DNA of 64,000 bases. Origin: Salinarimonadaceae bacterium. Its GTDB lineage: Bacteria > Pseudomonadota > Alphaproteobacteria > Rhizobiales > Beijerinckiaceae. Both the position numbers and the translations under genes were made by a program. Shown here piece after piece: positions 46,292 to 55,871 of the stretch; positions within the stretch are counted from its first letter, which is position 1, and each line of letters starts with the position of its first letter. Location of the stretch: the NCBI GenBank assembly GCA_007693435.1, contig REDO01000062.1:1-64000 (forward strand), in the 5' to 3' direction. A model generated the notes under the pieces. That model did not search any database. It was not told the origin of the DNA and saw only the letters and a list, made by a program, of their open reading frames with translations.

Positions 46292-47830
46292 CTATTTCTT
46301 CGCCTTGCCCGGGAGCGGGCGCAAAAGGAACGCCGGTACGTGATCGCCGAAACCGGGACCTGAAGGGCCATCGTCTTCGCGCTGGCGTGTTTCGCGCCGC
46401 GGCTGAGGACGTTCGTTGCGCGAAACCGTTGCTTCCTTTGCGGAAGCAGGGCGACGCTCCTCGTGCGGCTGTCGCTCTTCACGAGATTGACGCCCCCCCT
46501 TCGGCGTTCGGTCCCCCTTCGGCGTTCGGTCCTCACGCGGCTTGTGCCCATCGCGAGCCGGACGCTCTTCCCGATCGGTTCGTTTTTCTGGGGCCGGCTC
46601 TTCTTTACGAGAACGTGAAGCCGGAACGCGGCGGCGATGGCGTGTCTCCCCCTCGTCCTCACGCCGCTTTCGCGACGCAGTGCCGCCCTCACGCGGGAGG
46701 CTCGCCAGATCGGAACCCTCCCATGTCACCGCATCGCCGATCAGCCTTTCGATCGCCGAAAGCGACCTTTCATCGCCTGGCGCGACTAGGGTGAAAGCCG
46801 CGCCAGCGCGTCCGGCGCGTCCGGTGCGGCCGATACGGTGGACATAGTCCTCCGCGTGGTGAGGAGTATCGTAATTGAAGACGTGGCTGACGGCCGGAAT
46901 GTCGAGGCCGCGCGCGGCGACGTCGCTCGCGACCAAAAGTTTTGTCTCGCCCTTGCGGAATGCTTCGAGCGCGATCGTGCGGGAGCGCTGATCCATATCG
47001 CCGTGCAGCGCAACGGCGTCGAAGCCGTGCCGCAGGAGCGAACGATGCAGGACGGCGATATCGCGCTTTCGGTTGCAGAAGATGATGCCGTTGTCGAGAT
47101 CGGTCGCGCCGCGGATCAGGTCTCGCAGAGTCGCGCGCTTGGCGGCGGCCTCGGAGCCCGTGGCCACGAGCCGCTGCGTGATCGTGGCGGCGGTCGAAGC
47201 GGGCTTGCTCACCTCGACCCTGACGGGATTCGACAGGAACGCCTCGGAAAGGCGCTGGATCTCCGGCGGCATGGTCGCCGAGAAGAACAGGGTCTGGCGC
47301 GTGAAGGGCGTGAGCTTCACGATGCGCTCGATGTCGGGAATAAACCCCATGTCGAGCATGCGGTCGGCTTCGTCGATGACGAGGAGCTCGACGCCGGTCA
47401 GCAGGAGCTTGCCGCGCTCGAAATGGTCGAGCAGGCGGCCGGGCGTGGCGATCAGGACGTCGACGCCGCGCGTTATTTTCACGTCCTGGTCGCCGAAGGA
47501 GACGCCGCCGATCAACAGCGCCACGTTCAGCTTCTGGTTGACGCCGTAGCGCGTGAAATTCTCTTCGACCTGTGCGGCCAGCTCGCGCGTCGGCTCGAGG
47601 ATGAGCGTGCGCGGCATGCGGGCGCGGGCCCTGCCGTTCTCGAGGATCGTGAGCATCGGTAGCGTGAAGGCCGCCGTCTTGCCGGTGCCGGTCTGCGCGA
47701 TGCCGAGAACGTCGCGGCGCGCGAGCACATGCGGGATGGCCTGCTCTTGAATAGGCGTCGGCTGCGTGTACCCTGCGGCGGTGACCGCCTGCAGGACCTT
47801 TTCGCTAAGTCCGAGTTCGGCGAAAGACAT
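46292..47830 (-). CDS. DEAD-box ATP-dependent RNA helicase (RhlE-like)
   Basis: This 512-residue helicase remodels RNA, probably in ribosome assembly or mRNA turnover. Core motifs in order are the Q motif GYTQPTPIQEQAI, AQTGTGKTAAF, PTRELAAQ, VIDEADRMLDMGF, FSATMP, RGLDIPAV and HRIGRTGRAGRAG. The core ends near residue 375. A long basic, arginine- and glutamate-rich tail follows, with tandem DRTPKG repeats and a conserved-looking end (GDHVPAFLLRP). A tail of this kind usually binds RNA or partner proteins without specificity. It is divergent from the hydrolase at 48 kb. Confidence 0.93.
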   Translation of the reverse strand: MSFAELGLSEKVLQAVTAAGYTQPTPIQEQAIPHVLARRDVLGIAQTGTGKTAAFTLPMLTILENGRARARMPRTLILEPTRELAAQVEENFTRYGVNQKLNVALLIGGVSFGDQDVKITRGVDVLIATPGRLLDHFERGKLLLTGVELLVIDEADRMLDMGFIPDIERIVKLTPFTRQTLFFSATMPPEIQRLSEAFLSNPVRVEVSKPASTAATITQRLVATGSEAAAKRATLRDLIRGATDLDNGIIFCNRKRDIAVLHRSLLRHGFDAVALHGDMDQRSRTIALEAFRKGETKLLVASDVAARGLDIPAVSHVFNYDTPHHAEDYVHRIGRTGRAGRAGAAFTLVAPGDERSLSAIERLIGDAVTWEGSDLASLPREGGTASRKRREDEGETRHRRRVPASRSRKEEPAPEKRTDREERPARDGHKPREDRTPKGDRTPKGGRQSREERQPHEERRPASAKEATVSRNERPQPRRETRQREDDGPSGPGFGDHVPAFLLRPLPGKAKK

Positions 47831-48004
47831 GAAGCGTCTGAACCGTTCCGCGGTCTCTTGACCGCATTGATCCGTTCGTCCGGCACGACTGGGGCGAACG
47901 AACTGGGGTTACGCGTCCGGGCGGCGCGCCGCCGCGATAGCCGTGCGTCGCGACCATATGGAGACGGTCATGTTTGTCAATCATTCGGTAGGAGTTAAGG
48001 CCTG

Positions 48005-48700
48005 ATGGAGCCTGTTATTTTCGTGCCCGGCCTGAACTGCGACGGCGATCTGTTCCGGGATCAGCTCGCAATTCTGTCCGATACCCATACCGCACGCGTC
48101 GCGGATCATACGCGCGACGCGTCGATGGCCGCGATCGCCCGACGCATCCTTGACGAGACGCCCGAGGATCGCTTCGCCCTCTTCGGCCTCTCCATGGGCG
48201 GCTATGTGGCGCTGGAGATATTCGCGCAGGCCCCCGAGCGCGTGTCGCGGCTCGGTCTTTTCAACACCAGCGCCCGCGCCGATACGGACGAAGCGAAAGA
48301 CAATCGCCGCAAACTCATCGCGCTCGCCCAAGCAGGACGCTTCGACGAGGTCTGCGAGACCCTGTGGCCGAAGCTGGTTGCGGAAAACCGCGTCGACGAC
48401 GTCGAGCTTCGCGCCCGCGTCGACGCCATGGCGGAGCGGGTCGGGCCGGAAGCGTTCATTCGCCAGCAGGAGGCCATAATGGGGCGTCGCGACCAGCGCG
48501 ACCGGCTGTCGGAGATCGCGGTCCCGACCCTCGTCCTCGTCGGCGCCGACGATCGTCTCACGCCGCCGCATCTCGCGCAGGAAATGGCCGAGGCGATCGG
48601 TCCGGCGACGCTCGGCGTGGTTCCCGATTGCGGGCACCTGTCGACCATCGAGCGCCCCGAAAGCGTGAACCGCGCGCTGCGCGCGTTTCTTGCGGCCTGA
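48005..48700 (+). CDS. Alpha/beta-hydrolase fold protein
   Basis: This 231-residue protein is a compact alpha/beta hydrolase. The nucleophile serine is in the elbow FGLSMGGYVALEIF. A C-terminal acid (VGADDRLTPPHLA) and histidine (VPDCGHLSTIERPESV) complete the triad. AGGAG lies upstream of the ATG. The oxyanion-hole region near VFVPGLNCDGDLF is similar to esterases and acyl hydrolases of the MhpC type. The substrate is unknown. The neighbours are unrelated. Confidence 0.85.
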   Translation: MEPVIFVPGLNCDGDLFRDQLAILSDTHTARVADHTRDASMAAIARRILDETPEDRFALFGLSMGGYVALEIFAQAPERVSRLGLFNTSARADTDEAKDNRRKLIALAQAGRFDEVCETLWPKLVAENRVDDVELRARVDAMAERVGPEAFIRQQEAIMGRRDQRDRLSEIAVPTLVLVGADDRLTPPHLAQEMAEAIGPATLGVVPDCGHLSTIERPESVNRALRAFLAA

Positions 48701-48727
48701 AACGGCGGCATTGAAAGCGAGGGGGCG

Positions 48728-48961
48728 TCAGCGGCGGGGCGGCAGCTCGCAGGGATCGAGGCGCGAAACGGCCGCCAGAGAGGCGACGCCGCTCGCGTCG
48801 GCGCGCGCCCCCGTCGTGGAGACCGATCCCGTCGTAAGTGGCCCGCCATTGCGCACCAGGCGCTCGAGTTCGTGTCGATCAGCCTGCGAATAGAGCCACT
48901 GGCTCGCCGCCACGGTGAGAGCGGCGACGACGAGCGCGGCCTTGAGCGTTCTGTAAATCAT
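48728..48961 (-). CDS. Small membrane-anchored or secreted protein of unknown function
   Basis: This 77-residue ORF is nested in a larger out-of-frame track entry and was extracted by its start: the ATG at 48961 follows AAGGA at good spacing. The N-terminus is a hydrophobic helix or uncleaved signal (LKAALVVAALTVAASQWLYS). A short polar region follows (HELERLVRNGGPLTTGSVS), ending in CELPPRR with a single cysteine. I recognise no family. It converges with the hydrolase and lies downstream of the MFS gene. Confidence 0.55.
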   Translation of the reverse strand: MIYRTLKAALVVAALTVAASQWLYSQADRHELERLVRNGGPLTTGSVSTTGARADASGVASLAAVSRLDPCELPPRR

Positions 48962-49071
48962 CGGACCATTCCTTGCTGCGGCGCGCTGCGCCCGAGCCGG
49001 TTCGGTTCGAGGATCGGCGATCGTGGTAAACAGGCGATTGACGCGATTGCGCGAATTTGACGCGTCGCGGC

Positions 49072-50463
49072 TCAGACGGCCGCCGGCGCGGTCCGCCAGC
49101 CCATGCCATGGCTGCCGCCCGCCCCTCCGCGCCGGTAGAGCAGGAAGGCGACGATCGCGACGTTCGCGAGGTTCCAGGCGAGGCCGTTCAGGAAGGCGAA
49201 GTCGTAGGAGCCCGTCCAGTCGAAGATCGCGCCGGCGATCCACCCGCCAAGCGCCATGCCGAACAGGGTCGCCATCAGCACGATCCCGACGCGCATGCCG
49301 GCCTCGCGCGGCGAGAAATACTCGCGAACGATGATGGCGTAGCTCGGTACGATTCCCCCCTGGAAGAGCCCGAACAGCGCCGAAATGACGTAGAGGGACG
49401 CCAGAGTGTCGAAGAACAGGTACAGCAACAGCGCCACGCCCTGCATCGTCGAGCCGAGAAGGAGCGTGGCGAGGCCGCCGATCTTGTCCGCGATGAAGCC
49501 CGACGCGATGCGGCTGATGATGCCGCATGCGAGCATGATCGAGAGCATCTGCGCGCCCTGCGCCGCCCCGTATCCGAGATCGGCGCAATAGGCGACGAGA
49601 TGCACCTGCGGCATAGCCATCGCGACGCAGCAGCCGACGCCGGCGAAGAGCAGAAGCGTCTGGAGCGTTCCGGGCGAAAGGCCGAGCAGATCGCGCGACG
49701 GCCGGGCGACGACCGCGCCCGGGATCGGCCGGGGCAGGGCCGGGGCGCGGCGGCGCAGGAGGAGCGCGAGCGGAATCATCGTCGCGATGCAGAACAGGCC
49801 GATGCCGACATGCGTCGCCCGCCAGCCGACCGTATCGATGAAGTGCTGCACGACCGGCGGCCAGATCGCGCCCGCGAGATAGTTTCCCGACGCGCAAAGC
49901 GCGACGGCGATCCCGCGCCGTCGGCGGAACCAGTGCGATATCTCCGCGATCAGCGGACCGAACGTCGCCGAAGTTCCCAGAAGCGCGATCAGGAGACCGT
50001 GGGCCAGGGCGAATTGCAGCAGGCTCGTCGAATACCCCGCCGCGATGTAGCCGAGGCCCAGAGCGACGCCGCCGCCCGCGACGGGCAGGAATATGCCGAA
50101 CCGGTCGGCCGCCCGACCCATCAAGACGCCGCCGAGGGCCACGCCGACCATGGCGAGCATGTAGGGAAGCGAGGCGTCGGCGCGCGCGACGCCGAATTCC
50201 TCCTGAACGGCGGGAAGCGCGACAACGACCGACCACATCCCAACGCCGCCGATGGCGCTCATCATGATCGCCACGGCCAGTCGCATCCACGAAGCACGCG
50301 AATCAACGTGCGGCGGATCGTCCGAAATCACGGTCTGCGCGCGTTCTTGCGGGGATTGGCTCAACTCCGGCTCCGAAGGCGGTGGTTTCGCATGTCTGGA
50401 TAGCACTCGCCCGCACCGGCCGGCCAGCCGACGAAGCGCCAGTGCGGCCTCTGTTTTCCGCAC
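49072..50463 (-). CDS. MFS transporter, monocarboxylate-transporter-like
   Basis: This 463-residue protein has 12 predicted membrane helices. The MFS signature between helices 2 and 3 is GGVLMGRAADRFGIFLP. The layout, with a central loop near ALLLRRRAPALPRPIP, matches the MCT/oxalate-formate-antiporter-like group, which often carries small organic acids. The first 50 or so residues are a polar, proline-rich extension. A GTG near 50331 (VISDDPPHVDSRASW) could be the real start. Neither has a clear ribosome binding site. The substrate is unknown. Confidence 0.85.
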   Translation of the reverse strand: MRKTEAALALRRLAGRCGRVLSRHAKPPPSEPELSQSPQERAQTVISDDPPHVDSRASWMRLAVAIMMSAIGGVGMWSVVVALPAVQEEFGVARADASLPYMLAMVGVALGGVLMGRAADRFGIFLPVAGGGVALGLGYIAAGYSTSLLQFALAHGLLIALLGTSATFGPLIAEISHWFRRRRGIAVALCASGNYLAGAIWPPVVQHFIDTVGWRATHVGIGLFCIATMIPLALLLRRRAPALPRPIPGAVVARPSRDLLGLSPGTLQTLLLFAGVGCCVAMAMPQVHLVAYCADLGYGAAQGAQMLSIMLACGIISRIASGFIADKIGGLATLLLGSTMQGVALLLYLFFDTLASLYVISALFGLFQGGIVPSYAIIVREYFSPREAGMRVGIVLMATLFGMALGGWIAGAIFDWTGSYDFAFLNGLAWNLANVAIVAFLLYRRGGAGGSHGMGWRTAPAAV

Positions 50464-50532
50464 GACCGCAACGAGCTTTACGTTTTCTTATCCGCGACGT
50501 GCAAAGCATTGGTCACATTTACGGAGTTCTCG

Positions 50533-50994
50533 ATGCTGTCGCGCAGCAGCCATAGCAGGATCATTTATTTCAGTCGCTCGGCGCTGGACAAGGACCCGGA
50601 CGCGCGTCTGGAGCAGGAGACGCAACTCGTTCGCACGAGCCGCCGCCAGAACGAGTTCGCGCTCATCACCAGCATTCTCGCGCACGACAAGGGCTGGTTC
50701 CTGCAAATGCTCGAGGGCGATCGTGATTCGCTCAATCAGACATTCGCACGCATCTCGGGCGACAGCCGCCACAAGGACGTGCGCATCGTCGAATGGCGTG
50801 AATCGCCGCGTCGCGAGCTCTTGCCGTCGCTGGAGCTGATCTCTCGCGAGGCCGGCATGGGCGACATTTTCGACAAGTACGGCGTGGAGGAGGTTCTTCA
50901 ACGCGGAACGCCTACCGCCGCTCATCTACGCGAGTTCATGCTCACGGCCCAGACGTTGCTGCTCTCCCGGCGCGGCATCGAAGTTCTCACCTGA
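50533..50994 (+). CDS. BLUF-domain blue-light sensor protein
   Basis: This 153-residue protein matches the BLUF flavin photoreceptor fold. The Tyr-Gln pair used in photoactivation is Y12 in RIIYFSRS and Q58 in GWFLQMLEGD, with N40 in SRRQNEF at the expected 18-residue spacing from the glutamine. Later blocks are ISGDSRHKDVRIVEW. The Trp and Met positions of canonical BLUF proteins (FPDWSM-like) are replaced here by Leu in LPSLEL. I chose the ATG at 50533 because GGAG precedes it by 6 bases. A response-regulator receiver follows 39 bp later, so the two are probably cotranscribed. Confidence 0.78.
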   Translation: MLSRSSHSRIIYFSRSALDKDPDARLEQETQLVRTSRRQNEFALITSILAHDKGWFLQMLEGDRDSLNQTFARISGDSRHKDVRIVEWRESPRRELLPSLELISREAGMGDIFDKYGVEEVLQRGTPTAAHLREFMLTAQTLLLSRRGIEVLT

Positions 50995-51033
50995 GCCATG
51001 ATACGGCGCGCCATGCGAGGGGTATGACAATCC

Positions 51034-51480
51034 ATGTCGGACGATCCGTTTCCCTCAGTCCTGATCATCGACGACAACCACAAGATCGGGAAGCTCGTCG
51101 TCGAGATCTTCAACCGCCTCGGCTTCGAGGACGTCGAAATGACGACGTCCGGCGTCGAGGGGCTGGAGTTGATCCGGCGCAACGCTTACGGCCTGATCGT
51201 CGCCGACCTCGATCTTGAGCCGGTTGACGGGTTGCAGATCCTGAAAGCCGTCAAGAGCGACGAGAATCTCTACAAGATCGCCTTCATCCTCACGGAAACC
51301 TCGATCACCTTCGAGCAGGTGACGGCCGCCCACGCGGCCGGCGTCGACGCCTTTCTGCTCAAGCCTTTCGACATTTCTCTGCTCAAATCGAAGCTCAAGA
51401 CCGTCCTGCGCCGCCGCGCCCGCCGCAAGCGCCTCGTGAACGAATGGGGCTCTTCCGCCACGCTCAAGGAAAGCGCCTGA
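51034..51480 (+). CDS. Single-domain response regulator (receiver only)
   Basis: This 148-residue protein is a lone receiver domain with a basic C-terminal tail. The acidic pair is in VLIIDDNHKIGKL, the phosphorylated aspartate is D58 in VADLDLEPVDGL, and the conserved lysine is in AFLLKPFDIS. There is no DNA-binding or enzymatic output domain, so it is likely CheY-like and acts by protein contact. It follows the BLUF gene closely. I infer that the two form a light-responsive signalling pair, though the kinase that would phosphorylate it is not nearby. Confidence 0.85.
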   Translation: MSDDPFPSVLIIDDNHKIGKLVVEIFNRLGFEDVEMTTSGVEGLELIRRNAYGLIVADLDLEPVDGLQILKAVKSDENLYKIAFILTETSITFEQVTAAHAAGVDAFLLKPFDISLLKSKLKTVLRRRARRKRLVNEWGSSATLKESA

Positions 51481-51638
51481 CCGGCGCATCCGCGTCGCGC
51501 CCGCCGCCGCCCCGCGACGTCCGCGAGCGTTGACCCGGGGCGCGGTCTGGCGCATTCATCGGCCCGAATTGCAGAGCCTTCCCCGCCCGGGCGTCTTCGC
51601 GCCTCCGGGCGGCTCGTCGTCGCGAGAACCCGAATCCG

Positions 51639-54600
51639 ATGCCCGACCATCTAGCCAAGGCCCTCAAAGCGCTCGATGCCGGCGCGCATGTGACGCTCGC
51701 CAGCGCGCCGGACGGATTCGACGCAATCGTCGTCGCGGAGCTGGCGACCGCTCTCGCGACCGCCTCGGAGGAGCCCGCGACGCTCGTTCACGTCGCCCGT
51801 GACGGTCAGCGCGCCCAGGCTTTCGAGCGCGCCCTTTCCTTCGTCGCGCCGCAGGTCGAGGTGATGTCGTTTCCCGCCTGGGATTGCCAGCCCTACGATC
51901 GGGTCTCGCCCTCGGGCTCGATCTCGGCGCAGCGCATGACCGCGCTCGCGCGTCTCGCCCGTTCGCGTTCCTCCCAGGAGCGGCCGCGCATACTCTCGAC
52001 GACGGTCAACGCGATCCTCCAGCGGGCGCCGCCGAGGGCGCGGATCCTCAGAGAGACCTTCTCGGCCGCGCCAGGCAACGTCATTACCATGCAGTCGATC
52101 GTCGACTGGCTCGAGGCGAACGGCTTCATGCGCGCGAGCGCCGTTCGGGAGACCGGCGACTACGCCGTGCGCGGCGGAATTCTCGACCTCTACGCGCCTG
52201 GCCTGCCGGCGCCGGTGCGGCTCGACTTTTTCGGCGATACGCTCGAGACGATCCGCGCCTTCGACCCCGAGACTCAGCGTTCTTCGGGCAGTCTGCGCAC
52301 GCTCGATTTCGTGCCGATCAGCGAGGTCCAGCTGACGAGCGACTCGATTCGGCGGTTCCGTCAGGGCTATGCCGCGCAATTCGGCGCGCCCACGCGCGAC
52401 GACATGCTCTACGAGGCGATAAGCGAGGGCCGACGCTATGCCGGCCTCGAGCACTGGATGCCGCTGTTCCACGACGGGCTCGACACGCTGTTCGAATATG
52501 TCGGCGCCGCTCCGGTCGTCCTTGACGCCCTCGCCGAAGAGGCTGCGGCGGAACGTCTGAAACTGGTCGCCGATTATCACGACGCACGTAGCGCCGCGAT
52601 GGAGCAGCGCCAGCCCGGCGTCGCGCCCTATCGGCCGCTGCCGGCGGAGGCGCTTTATCTGGGCGCGGAGGAATGGGCGTCCAGGCTCTCCGGTCGCGCC
52701 GGCGCGCGGCTGACGCCGTTCTCGGTCGCGGACGGCGCGGGGCGCATCGTCGTCGATTGCGGCGCGCGGCTCGGGCGCAACTTCACCGTCGAGCGCGAGG
52801 CCGAGGGCTCGAACGTCTTCGACGCCGTGGTCGCCCATGCGCGCGACCTCCAGAAGGCGGGCAAGAAAGTGCTTCTCGCCGCGTGGTCGGAGGGCTCGCG
52901 CGAGCGGCTGGAGACGGTGATCTCCGATCATGGGTTGACGCAGATCCGGACGATCCGCCGCTTCGCCGATGTCGCGGGTCTCGCGAAGAACGAGGCGGCT
53001 GTCGCTGTCTGGGGCGTCGAGTCCGGCTTCGAGGCCGGCGACGTCGCGGTGATCGGCGAGCAGGACATCCTCGGCGACAGGCTCGTGCGCGCGCGTCGGC
53101 GCGGCAGGAAGCCTCAGAACGTGCTGACGGAAGTCTCGGCTCTGACGCCGGGCGACGTCATCGTCCACGCAGATCACGGCATCGGCCGGTTCGTCGGCCT
53201 CAAGACCATCGAGGCCGCCGGCGCGCCCCATGACTGCCTCGAAATCCACTACGCCGGCGGCGACCGTCTGTTCCTGCCGGTCGAGAATATCGAGCTCCTG
53301 ACGCGCTACGGCTCCGAGGAGACGGAGGTCCAGCTCGACAGGCTCGGCGGCGGGGCCTGGCAGGCCCGCAAGTCGCGGATGAAGAAGCGCATCCGCGACA
53401 TGGCCGATCAGCTCATCAAGATCGCCGCCGCGCGCATCACCCGCGACGCGCCGAAAATGGCCCCGCAGGAGGGGCTGTACGACGAATTCTCGGCCCGCTT
53501 CCCCTATGAGGAGACCGAGGACCAGCTCAGCGCCATCGACGCGGTGCTCGCCGACCTCGCCTCGGGGCGTCCGATGGACCGGCTCGTGTGCGGCGATGTC
53601 GGCTTCGGCAAGACCGAAGTCGCGTTGCGCGCAGCTTTCGCGACCGCGATGGCGGGCCGGCAGGTCGCCGTCGTCACGCCGACAACGCTGCTCGCGCGCC
53701 AGCATTGCAAGACCTTCGAGGAGCGCTTCAAGGGGCTGCCCGTCAAGATCGGACAGGCGTCCCGCTTCGTCCCCGCAGCCGAACTGAAGCGCGTCAAGGA
53801 AGGGCTCGCCGACGGTACGATCGACATCGTCGTGGGCACGCACGCGCTTCTCGGCAAGGCGATCCGCTTCCGCGACCTGGGGCTGATCGTCGTCGACGAG
53901 GAGCAGCATTTCGGTGTGAACCACAAGGAGCGCCTGAAGGAGCTTCGCGCCGAGGTTCACGTGCTCACGCTCTCCGCGACGCCGATCCCGCGCACGCTGC
54001 AACTCGCGCTCACGGGGGTTCGCGAATTGTCGATCATCGCGACGCCTCCGGTGGATCGCCTGGCCGTGCGGACGTTCGTAACCCCGTTCGATCCGCTCGC
54101 CGTGCGCGAGGCGTTGCTGCGCGAGCGCTATCGCGGAGGCCAGGCGTTCTATGTGGCGCCCCGGATCGAGGATCTCGCCGAGGTGAGGGCCTTCCTCGAC
54201 AAGGACGTGCCGGAGGTGAAGGTCGCGGTCGCCCACGGGCAGATGGCGGCGGGGCAGCTCGAGGACGTGATGACCGATTTCTACGAGGGCCGGTTCGACG
54301 TGCTGCTCTCGACGACGATAATCGAATCCGGGCTCGACATTCCGCGCGCCAACACGTTGATCGTGCACCGCGCCGACATGTTCGGCCTCTCCCAGCTCTA
54401 CCAGCTGCGCGGGCGCGTCGGGCGGTCCAAAACGCGCGCCTATGCGCTGTTCACCATCCCGGAAAACCGTACCCTTACGCCCCAGGCCGAGCGCCGGCTC
54501 AAGGTTCTGCAATCTCTCGACACGCTGGGCGCCGGCTTCCAGCTCGCGAGCCACGATCTCGATATCCGCGGCGCCGGAAACCTTCTGGGCGAAGAGCAGT

Positions 54601-55166
54601 CCGGCCATATCCGCGAGGTCGGCTATGAGCTCTATCAGCAGATGCTGGAGGAAGCCGTCTCCCAGCTCAAGGAGGGCAGGGGCGAGGTGATGGAGGATCA
54701 GTGGTCGCCCACCATCGCCATCGGGGCTCCGGTGATGATCCCGGAAAGCTATGTCCCCGATCTCCAGCTTCGCCTCGACCTTTATCGGCGCCTCGCCGGG
54801 ATGGAGGATGATTCCGAGATCGCGGAATTCGGCGTCGAGCTCGTGGACCGCTTCGGAGAGAAGCCGCCGGAAGTGGATCAGCTTCTCCAGATCATGCAGA
54901 TCAAGGTGCTGTGCCGGCAGTCCAACGTCGAGAAGGTCGAGGGCGGCGCGAAGGGCATCACGGTTTCGTTCCGCGACAACTCCTTCGCCGAGCCAGGCGC
55001 TCTCGTGGCCTATGTCTCGGAACAGGGTCCCACCGCCAAGGTGCGGCCGGACATGAAGATCGTGTTCATGCGCGATGTGGAGGACATCGACCGGCGTCTG
55101 CGGACGACGACGATGATCCTGCGCGACCTTGTGAAGATTGCTCGCGGGACCGGCAAGGCCGCGTGA
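51639..55166 (+). CDS. mfd: Transcription-repair coupling factor Mfd
   Basis: Mfd removes RNA polymerase stalled at lesions and recruits UvrA. The 1175-residue product has an N-terminal UvrB-like module (RETGDYAVRGGILDLYAPG) and the CarD-like RNA polymerase interaction domain (ADHGIGRFVGLKTIEA, VENIELLTRYG). The RecG-type helicase has GDVGFGKTEVALRAAF, VVDEEQHFGVNHKER and YQLRGRVGRSKTRAYA. A C-terminal TRCF domain follows. The very long reverse-strand ORF is a shadow. The start is the ATG at 51639. It converges with aat. Confidence 0.97.
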   Translation: MPDHLAKALKALDAGAHVTLASAPDGFDAIVVAELATALATASEEPATLVHVARDGQRAQAFERALSFVAPQVEVMSFPAWDCQPYDRVSPSGSISAQRMTALARLARSRSSQERPRILSTTVNAILQRAPPRARILRETFSAAPGNVITMQSIVDWLEANGFMRASAVRETGDYAVRGGILDLYAPGLPAPVRLDFFGDTLETIRAFDPETQRSSGSLRTLDFVPISEVQLTSDSIRRFRQGYAAQFGAPTRDDMLYEAISEGRRYAGLEHWMPLFHDGLDTLFEYVGAAPVVLDALAEEAAAERLKLVADYHDARSAAMEQRQPGVAPYRPLPAEALYLGAEEWASRLSGRAGARLTPFSVADGAGRIVVDCGARLGRNFTVEREAEGSNVFDAVVAHARDLQKAGKKVLLAAWSEGSRERLETVISDHGLTQIRTIRRFADVAGLAKNEAAVAVWGVESGFEAGDVAVIGEQDILGDRLVRARRRGRKPQNVLTEVSALTPGDVIVHADHGIGRFVGLKTIEAAGAPHDCLEIHYAGGDRLFLPVENIELLTRYGSEETEVQLDRLGGGAWQARKSRMKKRIRDMADQLIKIAAARITRDAPKMAPQEGLYDEFSARFPYEETEDQLSAIDAVLADLASGRPMDRLVCGDVGFGKTEVALRAAFATAMAGRQVAVVTPTTLLARQHCKTFEERFKGLPVKIGQASRFVPAAELKRVKEGLADGTIDIVVGTHALLGKAIRFRDLGLIVVDEEQHFGVNHKERLKELRAEVHVLTLSATPIPRTLQLALTGVRELSIIATPPVDRLAVRTFVTPFDPLAVREALLRERYRGGQAFYVAPRIEDLAEVRAFLDKDVPEVKVAVAHGQMAAGQLEDVMTDFYEGRFDVLLSTTIIESGLDIPRANTLIVHRADMFGLSQLYQLRGRVGRSKTRAYALFTIPENRTLTPQAERRLKVLQSLDTLGAGFQLASHDLDIRGAGNLLGEEQSGHIREVGYELYQQMLEEAVSQLKEGRGEVMEDQWSPTIAIGAPVMIPESYVPDLQLRLDLYRRLAGMEDDSEIAEFGVELVDRFGEKPPEVDQLLQIMQIKVLCRQSNVEKVEGGAKGITVSFRDNSFAEPGALVAYVSEQGPTAKVRPDMKIVFMRDVEDIDRRLRTTTMILRDLVKIARGTGKAA

Positions 55167-55178
55167 TCAGGCGCGGCT

Positions 55179-55859
55179 TCAGGGGCGCGGCGCGGCGATT
55201 ATCGCGAGCGCTTCGGCTCCCGAGACGACGCGCTGCGGCCAGGCGGTCCAGTCGGCGGGTTTGGCGATCGCATCTGAAAGCATGACCCTGTAGATGCGTC
55301 GCGGCACTTCGGTCGCCCCGAATTGCGAGAGATGTCCGGTCACGAACTGGGTGTCGAGCAGGGTATAGCCGCAATGGCGCAATCTGGCGACGAGGTGAAC
55401 GAGCGCCACCTTCGAAGCGTCGCGCACCCGGTGGAACATGCTCTCGCCGAAAAACGCGCCCCCTATATCGACGCCGTAGAGACCGCCGACGAGTTCGCCG
55501 TCCAGATAGGCCTCGACCGTATGGCAGCGACCGAGGCGGAACAGCTCGCCGTAGAGATCCCGGATGCGCTGGTTGATCCAGGTCTGCTCGCGATCCGGCG
55601 CCGGCTCCGCGCAGCCGGCGATCACGCTCTCGAAGTCGCAGTCGAAGCGGATCGAGAAGGCGTCCGAACGCACGGTGCGCGCAAGGCGGCGTCCGACGTG
55701 GAACGTATCGAGCGGGATGACGCCACGTTCACGCGGCTCCACCCAGAAAATTCCGGGATCATCCGCGCTTTCGGCCATCGGGAACACGCCGGCTGCGTAG
55801 GCGCGCAGCAGAATGTCCGGGGTGATCTCCACGCTGTCGCCGCCCATGGCGCCTACCAA
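55179..55859 (-). CDS. aat: Leucyl/phenylalanyl-tRNA-protein transferase
   Basis: Aat adds Leu or Phe to N-terminal Lys or Arg residues, creating degrons for ClpS/ClpAP. The 226-residue protein has [33 protein letters not shown], the catalytic-fold segment [24 protein letters not shown] and [39 protein letters not shown] lies near the end. An internal ATG at M5 is an alternative start. It is the last gene of the aroQ-accB-accC-aat group. Confidence 0.96.
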   Translation of the reverse strand: MVGAMGGDSVEITPDILLRAYAAGVFPMAESADDPGIFWVEPRERGVIPLDTFHVGRRLARTVRSDAFSIRFDCDFESVIAGCAEPAPDREQTWINQRIRDLYGELFRLGRCHTVEAYLDGELVGGLYGVDIGGAFFGESMFHRVRDASKVALVHLVARLRHCGYTLLDTQFVTGHLSQFGATEVPRRIYRVMLSDAIAKPADWTAWPQRVVSGAEALAIIAAPRP

Positions 55860-55871
55860 CGGCTCGACGGC

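Noticed and set aside
51651-54608. 985-codon ORF on the minus strand, and similar long reverse ORFs over ccmF, aspS, the M3 peptidase and gyrA
   Set aside because: They lie fully antisense to genes with clear family motifs, are rich in Arg, Glu, His and Ala runs typical of high-GC shadow frames, and show no recognisable domains.
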